A DNA stretch of 64,000 bases from Sphingobium sp. CECT 9361 (GTDB lineage Bacteria; Pseudomonadota; Alphaproteobacteria; Sphingomonadales; Sphingomonadaceae). Made by a program: the position numbers and the translations under genes. Positions within the stretch are counted from its first letter, which is position 1. The number at the start of each line of letters is the position of its first letter. Positions 29,276 to 37,617 of the stretch are shown here, in pieces. The notes under the pieces are model-generated. The model did not search any database, was not told where the DNA came from, and saw nothing but the letters and a program-made list of their open reading frames with translations. Where the stretch lies: assembly GCF_918741285.1 (NCBI RefSeq), contig NZ_CAKKNC010000010.1, positions 62,001 through 126,000 of the forward strand, in the 5' to 3' direction.

Positions 29276-29335
29276 TCGGACCTTCCCCTATTATTGCGGT
29301 GGGCGAAGCGGATCCCGAAGGAGCCGTGGGAACCA

Positions 29336-29533
29336 TCACTGAAGCGTCGTACCGGACGTCATTGTCAGGGCAACCGCGTTGCGAATAACGAACCAGGTCG
29401 CCAGCTGCTCATAGTCCTTCGCCGTCGTAAACTCATCTATCTTCGCCTGCAGGAAGGCGGCCACGCCGTCGCCATGCGTGGCGATGAGTTCGCGTGCGGT
29501 CTGGTACGCTTTTGCTTCTTCGTCTCTATTCAC
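29336..29533 (-). CDS. Small conserved-type protein (DUF6961-like?)
   Basis: 65 aa, acidic and helical, beginning MNRDEEAKAYQTARELIATHG. The pattern of a short N-terminal helix with HGDGVAAFLQAKIDE resembles small sphingomonad proteins of the DUF6961 type, an uncertain match. Isolated from its neighbours on both sides. Confidence 0.55.
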   Translation of the reverse strand: MNRDEEAKAYQTARELIATHGDGVAAFLQAKIDEFTTAKDYEQLATWFVIRNAVALTMTSGTTLQ

Positions 29534-29685
29534 AGCGGTGTAAAACTAACTCCCTTGTAGACCGGACGTCTAGCGGCGTCGCACGATTCCCTCGAAGGAA
29601 CGCGCGATGTATGGAGGTCGGCGCTGATCGTTAAGGGCGATGTTCTCATCGCCGCTTGCGCGTTCGATCGGATCGGACCCCGGCT

Positions 29686-30477
29686 TCAGGCTGCCTTACG
29701 CCGGCCGGCGCGATCGTCGGCGAGGCGATCAAGACTGTTGCGGATCGCGAGCCCGACATTGATGCGCAGTCGGGTCACGGCATTTTGGTGGGCGTGGAGA
29801 TAAGCAGCTTCCTGTTCGCGCAGGGCGTCGGCGGATTCGCGATCGACCGAGAAGTCGAAGCTCTTGAGCCCTTCATGGATCGCTGCGATGCGGGCCTCGC
29901 TTCCTCGGCCGGTGATGCGATATTCGGGACTGGCTGGCATCGCCTTCGACACTGGCGAGAAGACCCCGATCTCCAAATCGTGCCACCGGGTCAGGACATA
30001 GGTCTGGTCGACTATCTCGACGACCATGTCCCCGCGCAAGGCCGTCCAGGGCTGGTAGATCTCGGTGTGGAAACGAAGACGGTCGTGGAGCCAATAGTCG
30101 TCATCGAGGTCGAACTGGGGAAGACAGCGGTCCCAGGGCTGGTGCCCGGGCGTGGGGTTGAGCGGGCGCTGGAGGTAGGTCTGCAGGTTTGATGGCAGCC
30201 GACCTTTCGTATGCCGGTAATCCTCTGCCATCACGCCAGCGAGGCGTGCCGCGACCAGCAATTCCATACCCGCCTTGTGGAAGGCGCCTAGCAGCGCGAT
30301 CGCCCCTAAGCCGACGCCGTCATAGCTGCGGTGCCCTCCTCGCCCACCTTCGCCCTCGGCAGCCGGTGGCGCCAACCCCTGCTCGATGAGGAGTGACACA
30401 TTGCGGGGCGTCAGTTCCGCAGCAACGGCAAGCTCGCGTGAGCTGAAACGATCTTTGGCATGAAACGGGCGAGCCAT
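29686..30477 (-). CDS. MerR-type transcription regulator
   Basis: 263 aa from ATG 30477 (MARPFHAKDRFSSRELAV). The HTH is SSRELAVAAELTPRNVSLLIEQGLAPP near residues 11-40 (read in pieces) followed by a wing-type GGHRSYDGVGLGAIALL, a MerR-like arrangement. The remaining ~180 residues form an unknown ligand or dimerisation domain. A long palindrome lies 4 bases upstream of the start, fitting tight autoregulation. The longer frame to 30537 would run through the palindrome and is rejected. Confidence 0.78.
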   Translation of the reverse strand: MARPFHAKDRFSSRELAVAAELTPRNVSLLIEQGLAPPAAEGEGGRGGHRSYDGVGLGAIALLGAFHKAGMELLVAARLAGVMAEDYRHTKGRLPSNLQTYLQRPLNPTPGHQPWDRCLPQFDLDDDYWLHDRLRFHTEIYQPWTALRGDMVVEIVDQTYVLTRWHDLEIGVFSPVSKAMPASPEYRITGRGSEARIAAIHEGLKSFDFSVDRESADALREQEAAYLHAHQNAVTRLRINVGLAIRNSLDRLADDRAGRRKAA

Positions 30478-30480
30478 GAA

Positions 30481-30526
30481 ACTTCCAGTTTGTGTGAGTG
30501 GAATCACACTTACACAAACTGGAAGT
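30481..30526. promoter_or_regulatory. 46-bp palindrome in front of the MerR-type gene
   Basis: 15-base perfect arms (30481-30495 and 30512-30526; left arm ACTTCCAGTTTGTGT) enclose a 16-base centre. A nested palindrome TGTGAGTGGAATCACA lies at 30492-30507. It sits 3 bases upstream of the ATG, so bound protein would block transcription or the transcript would fold into a hairpin that hides the start. Confidence 0.75.
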
Positions 30527-30626
30527 ACCGTCAACACCCCGTGGAAGTGGTGCGTGAGCCTTTGGGACTCAGGTTAACACGTGCCACCTTCTCGGAATGT
30601 CGAGCAGGCGAGACGAATGAGTCACG

Positions 30627-31334
30627 TCACTTCAGTCGGACGATCGGGGAGCCGCGCGCTCGGTCGAGGACAAATACCTCTGCGAAAGGCAGGTCGGCGG
30701 CAGCAGCAGCATGGGCCTCAACGAGCGCTTCGGTCTGACGGTTAGGCGAAGAGCCGATAGGCGCGGTGATAAGCAGGATGTGTCCGCTGAATTTTACGTG
30801 ATCCTTGCCCGCCATCCGATTGGTGATTGAATCATCAATCACACGGTCAACCGAGGTCCTTGCGTTCATCACTCTGCCTCGGTCCCTGACCTTTGCGAAG
30901 GTCTCCTTGGTTGCGTCGTCCGGAAGCGCAATAAAACCCGGGACCGCTTTGCCGCCGGCCATGTTTTTGGCCGTTTCAATACCAGATCTGGCCAAGGCTC
31001 CCGTGACTTCGATGCCGATCGGCTCAGCTCCGGGCTCGGGCGTCAGCCAGGCATCGGGTGGCTGATCGTCGAGCGGAAAGCGCACCCGGGCGGAATCCGG
31101 ATACTCCGCGGACAGGAAATGCTCGACCGGCACGACCTCGTCCCGAAGTTTCTTCCAGGGCTTCTTGCCTTCGCGAAACGCCTGGATGTCGGCGTCGGCG
31201 ATCGGGAGCGTGCTAAACGCCGTAACCCGCTCCCGAAGCGTCGCGACGGTAACGCCGCCCTCTGCAGAAATCTCGGCATAGACCTCCGCTAGAGTGGCCG
31301 CAGTGAACGGGTCTGGATGTTCGGCTGAGGCCAT
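30627..31334 (-). CDS. Unknown 235-aa protein
   Basis: Soluble, acidic protein without signal peptide or membrane segment. A stretch PDAWLTPEPGAEPIGIEVTG has spaced D and ExT residues that faintly recall nuclease-fold proteins with EVT in place of ExK, but I do not consider this proof. It ends next to the palindrome region and starts 14 bases before the end of the DUF3606 gene, same strand, so the two may be co-transcribed. Function unknown. Confidence 0.65.
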   Translation of the reverse strand: MASAEHPDPFTAATLAEVYAEISAEGGVTVATLRERVTAFSTLPIADADIQAFREGKKPWKKLRDEVVPVEHFLSAEYPDSARVRFPLDDQPPDAWLTPEPGAEPIGIEVTGALARSGIETAKNMAGGKAVPGFIALPDDATKETFAKVRDRGRVMNARTSVDRVIDDSITNRMAGKDHVKFSGHILLITAPIGSSPNRQTEALVEAHAAAAADLPFAEVFVLDRARGSPIVRLK

Positions 31335-31347
31335 GCGTTCGAGATTC

Positions 31348-31524
31348 CTACCGCTTTAGATACTCTTCAACCGCCTCGGCGCCGTTGCCGACGGCCTTCA
31401 CCGCCTTTTCGAGTTCGTCGCGGGTGACGCCGAACTTCTTGGTCCAATACGCGACTTCATAATCCTCGCCGAGCGCGATGCGCGAGCTATCCTGCGGCGA
31501 GCGGAGTGTCTTGTCGTCAGCCAT
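31348..31524 (-). CDS. DUF3606 protein (58 aa)
   Basis: A short gene: MADDKTLRSPQDSSRIALGE starts it and VTRDELEKAVKAVG ends the conserved part, the typical DUF3606 pattern (YEVAYWTKKFGVTRDEL). GGAGGTATTC in front of the ATG is a strong ribosome site. DUF3606 proteins are small, of unknown function, common in alphaproteobacteria. Confidence 0.85.
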   Translation of the reverse strand: MADDKTLRSPQDSSRIALGEDYEVAYWTKKFGVTRDELEKAVKAVGNGAEAVEEYLKR

Positions 31525-31672
31525 TTGAATACCTCCTTGATGCGGCGTGTGACCTTGATGGAACGCCGATCGTCATCGGTGTTTCCGCCGACCCTTCACG
31601 AAGGCGCGCTGTGTCGATGAACCGAGTCACATCAGCGCTGGAACGAGTCCGCCAGGCACGAGTCTATCAGGC

Positions 31673-33562
31673 ATGGCCAAGTTGCTCGCAGAACCAGGGG
31701 AAGGAAGGGCGCGGAAACCGTCGAGGGCTCGAGCTTTACCAGCTTTGAGACCGCCCCCTTTTCAACCCGTCCAGCTGGCAACTTTGGTCGACACAGTTCC
31801 AACCGGCGATCGCTGGCTCCACGAAATGAAATATGATGGCTACCGGCTGCTCGTCGCCGTCGGCGGCAAGGAAGCCCGCGCCTACACGCGGTCCGGCCTG
31901 GACTGGTCGGAAAAGTTCGCCGGCATCGTCGGCGAGGCGGGCAAGCTCAACATTCGGTCGGCGCTGCTCGACGGTGAGGCTGTCGTGATGGATGATAGCG
32001 GGCGTTCCAGTTTCCAGGGTCTCCAGGGAGCGCTCAAAGGCGCGCCGTCCAGTATCGATTACATCGCTTTCGATCTGCTCGAGCTCGACGGGGAAGATCT
32101 TACCCGGTTGCCCCTCACGGAGCGGAAGGCGAAGCTGCGGGAGATCCTCCCCGAAGGAAGCCACCGCATCCGATATTCGGAACATATCGAGGGCAACGGT
32201 GAGAAGCTGCTTCACAGTTTCTGCGACGCCGGGCTCGAGGGCGTCATCTCAAAGAAGGCCGACGGCCGCTACATCGGTTCGCGCTCGGGCGGCTGGCTTA
32301 AGACCAAATGCATCAAGCGTCAGGAGTTTATCATCATCGGCTGGACGCCGTCGGCCAAGTCGCGCGGGTTTCGTTCGTTGATCCTCGGGATCCATGAGGG
32401 GGGCGAGCTGCGATACGCCGGCAAGGTCGGAACGGGCTTCAGCATGGATGAGATCCTGCGCCTGATGGAGACGATGCGCCCGCTCGAACAGGCGACACCG
32501 ACCGTAAAGGCGCCTCGCGCAGAGGTCCGCGGCGCCCATTGGCTTCAACCCAAGCTCGTAGCGGAGATCGCTTATACCGAAATGACCAATGAGGGCACGC
32601 TGCGCCATCCCAGCTACCTCGGGCTCCGCGCCGACAAGAAGGCTGAAGCAGTCATTCTCGAGGTCGAGCAACCGGTGAGCGAGATCGCCGCTCCGGCGGT
32701 GTCGCGCATCAAGATCAGCAACACCGATCGCGTCATCTTTCCAGAATCCAGCATCACCAAAGGCCAGCTGGCGGACCATTATGCGGCTGTCGCGCTGATA
32801 ATGCTGCCTTGGATGGGCAGCCGCCCGATCAGTCTGGTGCGCTGTCCGCAGGGCCGCGCCAAAAAGTGCTTCTTCCAGAAACATGATGCGGGCAGCTTTG
32901 GCGACGCCGTCAAACATGTCGGCATTCTCGAGAAGGACGGCCACGAGGAGCCCTATCTCTTCGTCGATACCGCTGATGGCCTGATGACTTGCGTCCAGAT
33001 GGGAACGATCGAATTCCACGGCTGGGGTGCCCGTATCGAGGATGTCGAAAAGGCTGACCGGCTTGTTTTCGATCTGGACCCGGACGAGGGGCTGGACTTT
33101 GAGAATGTGCGCACGGCCGCCTTTCATTTCCGCGACATCCTGAAGTCGATCGGGCTTGAGACCTTTCCGATGGTCACCGGCGGCAAGGGCGTCCATGTAA
33201 TCGCGCCGCTCGTACCGGCGGCCGAATGGCCGGAGGTGAAGGATTTCGCGCACAGGCTGGCCCAGGCCGTTGCGCAAAGCGATCCACAAAACTTCACCGC
33301 GGCGCTGCCCAAAGCGCAGCGCAAGGGACGTATCTTCGTCGATTATCTGCGCAATCAGCGCGGTGCGACGGCTGTCATGCCCTATTCGGTCCGGGCACGC
33401 CCGGGAGCGCCCGTCGCCGCGCCCATCAGCTGGAAGGAGATGGAGACGATCGATGCGCCGAACCATTTTCATATCGGCGATGCCGCCGAGCTCGTGAAGC
33501 GGGCTGCTTCCAAAGCGCTGAAAGACTGGGGCCGCGCCGACCAAACGTTGCCGGATCTGTGA
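31673..33562 (+). CDS. ligD: LigD, ATP-dependent DNA ligase with polymerase domain
   Basis: 629 aa. The adenylation lysine is in EMKYDGYR (Lys53), with ligase motif LLDGEAVVMDDSG near 103 and the OB fold ending near 320. A second domain from ~345 (ISNTDRVIFPESSITKG) is the LigD primase/polymerase domain with the DxD motif VFDLDPDEGLDF near 470 and a C-terminal HFHIGD. The N-terminal phosphoesterase domain of longer LigD proteins is absent. It acts with Ku in non-homologous end joining; Ku is not in the window. xthA follows after 4 bases, suggesting one transcript. Confidence 0.95.
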   Translation: MAKLLAEPGEGRARKPSRARALPALRPPPFQPVQLATLVDTVPTGDRWLHEMKYDGYRLLVAVGGKEARAYTRSGLDWSEKFAGIVGEAGKLNIRSALLDGEAVVMDDSGRSSFQGLQGALKGAPSSIDYIAFDLLELDGEDLTRLPLTERKAKLREILPEGSHRIRYSEHIEGNGEKLLHSFCDAGLEGVISKKADGRYIGSRSGGWLKTKCIKRQEFIIIGWTPSAKSRGFRSLILGIHEGGELRYAGKVGTGFSMDEILRLMETMRPLEQATPTVKAPRAEVRGAHWLQPKLVAEIAYTEMTNEGTLRHPSYLGLRADKKAEAVILEVEQPVSEIAAPAVSRIKISNTDRVIFPESSITKGQLADHYAAVALIMLPWMGSRPISLVRCPQGRAKKCFFQKHDAGSFGDAVKHVGILEKDGHEEPYLFVDTADGLMTCVQMGTIEFHGWGARIEDVEKADRLVFDLDPDEGLDFENVRTAAFHFRDILKSIGLETFPMVTGGKGVHVIAPLVPAAEWPEVKDFAHRLAQAVAQSDPQNFTAALPKAQRKGRIFVDYLRNQRGATAVMPYSVRARPGAPVAAPISWKEMETIDAPNHFHIGDAAELVKRAASKALKDWGRADQTLPDL

Positions 33563-33566
33563 CACG

Positions 33567-34367
33567 GTGAAGATCGCCACCTACAACGTGAACGGTGTAA
33601 ACGGCCGCCTTCCCGTGCTCCTTCGGTGGCTGACCGAGGCGCAACCCGACATTGCGGTGCTTCAGGAACTGAAAGCGCCGCAGGAGAAGTTCCCTGAGAG
33701 CGCGATCCGGGAGCTTGGTTATGACGTCAGCTGGCATGGGCAGAAGAGCTGGAACGGTGTCGCCATGCTGAGCCGGATCGGCGACATCCATGAAACACGG
33801 CGCGGTTTACCGGGAGACCCCGATCCAACCCAGAGCCGCTATATTGAAGGCGCAGTGAACGGCATCCTTATCGCAGGCCTGTATCTGCCGAACGGCAATC
33901 CCCGCCCGGGCCCGAAGTTCGATTACAAGCTCGCCTGGTTCGAGCGACTGATCGAGCATGCGGCCGATTTGCTGGCAACCGGCGCGCCGGTGGTCCTGGC
34001 CGGCGACTTCAACGTGATGCCTACCGAACGAGATGTCTATGAGCCCGAACGCTGGGTGGACGATGCACTCTTCGCTCCAGAGGTCCGCGCCGCTTATTTC
34101 AGGCTGCTGGAACAAGGGTGGACGGACGCGTTGCGGACCGTTCATCCCGATGAGACGATCTACACGTTTTGGGACTATTTCCGGAATGCCTATGGCCGCA
34201 ACGCCGGGCTACGCATCGATCATCTACTGCTCAGTCCCGCGCTCGCGCACCGACTTGTTGATGCGCAGGTCGACCGTCATGTGCGCGGATGGGAAAAGAG
34301 CAGCGATCACGCCCCGACCTGGATCGAACTGGCCCCGGCAAAGCCGGTGCGAAGGAAGCGCGTATGA
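33567..34367 (+). CDS. xthA: Exonuclease III (XthA) family
   Basis: 266 aa from GTG 33567. Motifs of the endonuclease/exonuclease/phosphatase fold are present: KIATYNVNGVNGR (start), VLQELKAP with the metal-binding Glu, AGDFNVMP and the C-terminal SSDHAP with the catalytic His. It repairs abasic sites and 3' blocked ends in base excision repair. It is 4 bases downstream of ligD and likely in the same operon. Confidence 0.94.
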   Translation: MKIATYNVNGVNGRLPVLLRWLTEAQPDIAVLQELKAPQEKFPESAIRELGYDVSWHGQKSWNGVAMLSRIGDIHETRRGLPGDPDPTQSRYIEGAVNGILIAGLYLPNGNPRPGPKFDYKLAWFERLIEHAADLLATGAPVVLAGDFNVMPTERDVYEPERWVDDALFAPEVRAAYFRLLEQGWTDALRTVHPDETIYTFWDYFRNAYGRNAGLRIDHLLLSPALAHRLVDAQVDRHVRGWEKSSDHAPTWIELAPAKPVRRKRV

Positions 34368-34414
34368 CGCTCGCACGAGGCCGGCAATGATGACGCGCAT
34401 GCCTGGCATGATGC

Positions 34415-35527
34415 TCAGGCCGCTGCTGGGTCGTAGGTATGTTGCGCGTCTTGTTCGAACAGGTGCCCTGCTGGCGCCGAAGAGGCATCCTCGAACGTCG
34501 ATACGGTCACTCCGACAAGGCGGATTGGCTTGGCCGTTGGCAGGACGGACCGGATCAAGTCGAGGGCAGCTTCGCGAAGCTCCACAAACGATGTTATCGC
34601 GGACGGACGACTTCGACGCCTAGTGATCTGCTGAAAATCAGCATATTTTACCTTCACGGTCGCGGTCCGCCCGAATGCCTGGCGCTTCTCGCACCACGAC
34701 CAGACCTCCTCGACCATGCGAACCACGCCCGCCTCGATCTCGTCGGAGGCGACCAAGTCCTGCCGAAATGTGGTCTCCGATCCGGATGATTTGCGTACCC
34801 GGTTAGGATTGACCGGACGCTCATCCTCGCCGCGCGCGATCGCAAAGTACCAGTCGGCCGAACTGCCGAAATGCTGCTGGAGGAAAGCGAGCGATTTCGA
34901 GCGGAGGTCGCCGCCGGACTCGATACCCAGCCGCTTCATCTTCTCTGCCGTCACCGGGCCGACGCCGTGAAAGCGCGAGACGGGCAGCGTCTCGACCCAG
35001 GCCGCGCCCATGTCGGGGGTGACTGCAAATTGCCCGTTGGGCTTGCGATGGTCGGACGCAAGCTTGGCGAGAAACTTGTTGTACGATATGCCAGCGGACG
35101 CGGTGAGGCCGGTCTCCGTCAGGATGCGCGCTCGGATTTCCTTGGCGGTGAGCCAGGCGGTCTTCAGGCAGCGGCGATCGGCGGTGACGTCGAGATAGGC
35201 CTCGTCGAGCGAGAGAGGCTGGATGAGGTCTGTGTAATCGGCGAAGATGCTGTGGATCTGCTGCGACACAGCGCGATAGACCTCAAAGCGCGGCGGAACG
35301 AAGATGAGGTCGGGACAGCGCCTGAGCGCGGTGACGGACGGCAGCGCCGATTTCACGCCGTATGTGCGAGCCTCGTAGCTCGCCGCGGCGACCACACCGC
35401 GCGTCGCGCCGTGCCCAACTGCGACCGGCTTGCCCCTGAGCGACGGGTCGTCACGCTGTTCCACGGACGCGAAGAACGCGTCCATGTCGACATGGATTAC
35501 CTTTCGGACCGCAGACTCGCCAACCAT
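34415..35527 (-). CDS. dinB: DNA polymerase IV (DinB)
   Basis: 370 aa from ATG 35527; the longer frame to 35641 has no family similarity in its extra N-terminus and would contain the SOS box. Catalytic residues are in VIHVDMDAFFASVEQRDD near residue 15 and PLSLDEAYLDVT near 108. A helix-hairpin-helix-like segment (FHGVGPVTAEKMKRLGI) is present. A Y-family translesion polymerase, convergent with xthA and controlled by an SOS box upstream. Confidence 0.95.
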   Translation of the reverse strand: MVGESAVRKVIHVDMDAFFASVEQRDDPSLRGKPVAVGHGATRGVVAAASYEARTYGVKSALPSVTALRRCPDLIFVPPRFEVYRAVSQQIHSIFADYTDLIQPLSLDEAYLDVTADRRCLKTAWLTAKEIRARILTETGLTASAGISYNKFLAKLASDHRKPNGQFAVTPDMGAAWVETLPVSRFHGVGPVTAEKMKRLGIESGGDLRSKSLAFLQQHFGSSADWYFAIARGEDERPVNPNRVRKSSGSETTFRQDLVASDEIEAGVVRMVEEVWSWCEKRQAFGRTATVKVKYADFQQITRRRSRPSAITSFVELREAALDLIRSVLPTAKPIRLVGVTVSTFEDASSAPAGHLFEQDAQHTYDPAAA

Positions 35528-35549
35528 GGCGCGTGAAATAACATGAACC

Positions 35550-35564
35550 GAACATAAAGAGAAC
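35550..35564. promoter_or_regulatory. SOS box upstream of dinB
   Basis: GAACATAAAGAGAAC is an exact GAAC-N7-GAAC match, 23 bases upstream of the dinB ATG. It lies in the 100-base gap between dinB and the SRAP gene, both on the minus strand, and faces dinB. Confidence 0.85.
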
Positions 35565-35627
35565 GCCGAACGGTCATCAGACGCGTCTGAGCGAGTGTCG
35601 CGGTCTCTTCGGAACCGGTGCCGCGAC

Positions 35628-36242
35628 CTAAAGCAAGACACTCTGCGTCGTGAGCGGCGGATAGACCTGTGTCACCCCCAGGCTCCCTTTCGGCAGGGCC
35701 CTCAGCACCGCGCTTGCAGGCACGGTTGGGTCCAGCCAATCGGACCACTGGGCCCGGGTGAGCGGGATGATCTGGCGCGAATGATAGGGTGCGACGTCTT
35801 CGCCAGGTTCCATCGTCAGCATCGTGAAGGCTTCACCTTCGGGAGTCTCGCGCCAGATGCCCGCGATGCAGAACCACGGGTGATCGCGCAGCGTGAACAG
35901 CCACTTGGTCTTACGCTTCTGCTTGGGATCCTCAGGCTTGGTGAATTCGTAGAAACCGTCCGCCAGGATAAGACACCGGTGGGATGTGAATTCTCTGCCT
36001 TCCGCGCGGAAATTATAGACCGGCTTGCCGCCCTGCCCTCCCCAGCTCCAGCGACGATTGATCAGCTGGCCCGTTCCGCGAACCTCGCCGCTGCGGACGA
36101 TCGGCGCCACGTCGCTGATCTTGATGTCCTCTCGCGCTTCGATGTTGGGCGTGCCCTCGGGCATATCGATCTTGATTTTCAGATCGTCGAAGTCCTGCGC
36201 GATCGACGCTATGTCGACCTCCAGGCGATAGTCATTACACAT
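35628..36242 (-). CDS. SRAP-domain protein (SOS response-associated, YedK/HMCES-like)
   Basis: 204 aa. It begins MCNDYRLEV, so the catalytic Cys2 is exposed after Met removal. DNA-binding and active-site features follow: NFRAEGREFTSHRCLILADGFYEF with the glutamate, and PYHSRQIIPL with the histidine. SRAP proteins crosslink covalently to abasic sites in single-stranded DNA and protect them. A shared SOS box lies 39 bases upstream, between this gene and its divergent paralogue. Confidence 0.93.
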   Translation of the reverse strand: MCNDYRLEVDIASIAQDFDDLKIKIDMPEGTPNIEAREDIKISDVAPIVRSGEVRGTGQLINRRWSWGGQGGKPVYNFRAEGREFTSHRCLILADGFYEFTKPEDPKQKRKTKWLFTLRDHPWFCIAGIWRETPEGEAFTMLTMEPGEDVAPYHSRQIIPLTRAQWSDWLDPTVPASAVLRALPKGSLGVTQVYPPLTTQSVLL

Positions 36243-36280
36243 TGATCGCTCCGTTCAGGCGCGCCTTGCGAGTCTTCGGC

Positions 36281-36295
36281 GTTCCTATTATGTTC
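36281..36295. promoter_or_regulatory. SOS box between two divergent SRAP genes
   Basis: GTTCCTATTATGTTC is an exact GTTC-N7-GTTC match. It sits 39 bases before the minus-strand SRAP gene and 6 bases before the plus-strand paralogue, so one LexA dimer could repress both. Confidence 0.8.
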
Positions 36296-36301
36296 CATCG
36301 C

Positions 36302-36808
36302 ATGGACTCGCCAACTCCATTCGACTCGGATGCACCCGTCGGGAGCAAACGCGCCATCATCCGATACAATCCGGATAATAGCGCAGAGCTTGAAATGGTC
36401 GAGGCGACATGGGGTTCAAACCCGCGGTTCAGCGATGGGACGTCGTACCGGTTCGTTCGCTCGGAAGGAAAGACCTTCCCGAGCCATCGCTGCCTCATGC
36501 CAGCTACCGAATTCCATATGACGGTGAAAGACCGGCGGTACCGGGTTCGGCTCGACGACGGAAATTTCTTCTATCTCGCTGGCGTCTGGGAACCGCCGAT
36601 GGCCGGCTACCCACTCGCTTTCCGCATCATCACGGTCGCTGCCAACGCCGAGGTCAGTCGCTATCAGGATCGCCACGGGGCCATCATCCTGCGTCGCCAG
36701 GTCATGCAGTGGCTTAGTAAGACCGATCTGCTGGAGACGCCTCCGGCGCGCATTTTCGTCGTTGATGAGATTCCGAACGGTCCTCGCCAGCCCGCTCTCG
36801 TCTTGTGA
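36302..36808 (+). CDS. Degenerate SRAP-like paralogue
   Basis: 168 aa from ATG 36302 (MDSPTPFDSDAPV); the frame can be read from 36242 but an earlier start would overlap the divergent SRAP gene and the SOS box. It keeps the DNA-contact part (FVRSEGKTFPSHRCLMPATE) aligned to the authentic SRAP protein, but the catalytic Cys2 is absent, the catalytic Glu position is occupied by another residue and the His of HSR is replaced in RYQDRHGAII. Probably a non-catalytic DNA-binding paralogue. Confidence 0.78.
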   Translation: MDSPTPFDSDAPVGSKRAIIRYNPDNSAELEMVEATWGSNPRFSDGTSYRFVRSEGKTFPSHRCLMPATEFHMTVKDRRYRVRLDDGNFFYLAGVWEPPMAGYPLAFRIITVAANAEVSRYQDRHGAIILRRQVMQWLSKTDLLETPPARIFVVDEIPNGPRQPALVL

Positions 36809-36859
36809 TCTAACTGCTAAATGGACGCGAAGCGGTAGGTTCGTGGTAGCGGGGTGGCC

Positions 36860-37519
36860 ATGGAATTTCCTGATATCACTTTTGCGGCTCGGACAGAGCC
36901 GCTCGTCCTTTATTGGCCGGCGCCGGGCGTCCCGTCGGCGCAGCTGGAATTTGCCAGTCTCGATGAGTGGCGCAGGTTTGTCGAAGGCATGGCGCTCGAT
37001 CCGCTGATCCCGAGCGTAGTCCGGCTCAAATTCCAGCGTGCGCTCAAGCTCCATTATTTGGCATGGATCGACGGCGATCTGATCAAGGCTGGCGAACTTG
37101 TCGCGCTGACCGCGCTCGAGCTGGCATTGAATGACCGATACGGCGGACAAGTGGCCGGCCGGCCGAAGAAGAAGCTCAAATCGGGCCAGGCTCCGAGCCT
37201 TACCGACAAGCCGCCACAACGATCCTTCGCTGCGTTGCTAAAGCATATGGTCGACGGCGATGGGCTAACCGACGCGGACATACCCATGATCGCGCGGTGT
37301 GGTGGGACGGCCGTAGGCCAATTGACCGGGACGACGAAGCCGACGCTCGCGGATCGGCGCAACGGACTGGCGCATGGCGATCCGTTCGATGGGCTTCCGA
37401 CCAGCGGGCTCATCGAGCTCGTCCGGGACCTCATCGATTTCGCCTATCGCGACTATACCAAGGAAGGTCGGGCCCTAGGAATTGTCAGCCATGACACTTT
37501 ACCAAGCGTTTCTGGGTAA
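36860..37519 (+). CDS. HEPN-like protein
   Basis: 219 aa from ATG 36860 (MEFPDITF); a GTG at 36854 is in frame. The C-terminal half has the helical pattern LVALTALELALNDRYGG and the motif RNGLAH (Rx4H) near residue 175, the signature of HEPN domains, many of which are RNases of toxin or defence systems. The N-terminal ~100 residues are unrecognised. No nucleotidyltransferase partner is next to it. The last codons and stop lie inside a perfect 12-base-arm hairpin. Confidence 0.72.
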   Translation: MEFPDITFAARTEPLVLYWPAPGVPSAQLEFASLDEWRRFVEGMALDPLIPSVVRLKFQRALKLHYLAWIDGDLIKAGELVALTALELALNDRYGGQVAGRPKKKLKSGQAPSLTDKPPQRSFAALLKHMVDGDGLTDADIPMIARCGGTAVGQLTGTTKPTLADRRNGLAHGDPFDGLPTSGLIELVRDLIDFAYRDYTKEGRALGIVSHDTLPSVSG

Positions 37520-37526
37520 AGTGTCA
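37492..37526. repeat. Perfect 12-bp inverted repeat over a gene end
   Basis: TGACACTTTACC at 37492-37503 pairs with GGTAAAGTGTCA at 37515-37526 around an 11-base loop. The stop of the HEPN-like gene (37517-37519) lies inside the right arm. It could be a transcription terminator stem (no T-run follows) or a recombination/insertion relic that supplied the gene's last codons. Confidence 0.65.
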
Positions 37527-37617
37527 CTGGTGGCAGCTTACGGGATATTGAGCGCGCACCGCATCGGTGATCAATCCTCGGCCGCGATCGTAACCCTCAA
37601 GCCATCCAGCGCATCCG

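Noticed and set aside
32249-33580. 443-aa minus-strand frame opposite ligD
   Set aside because: Antisense shadow; the plus strand has full ligase and polymerase motifs.
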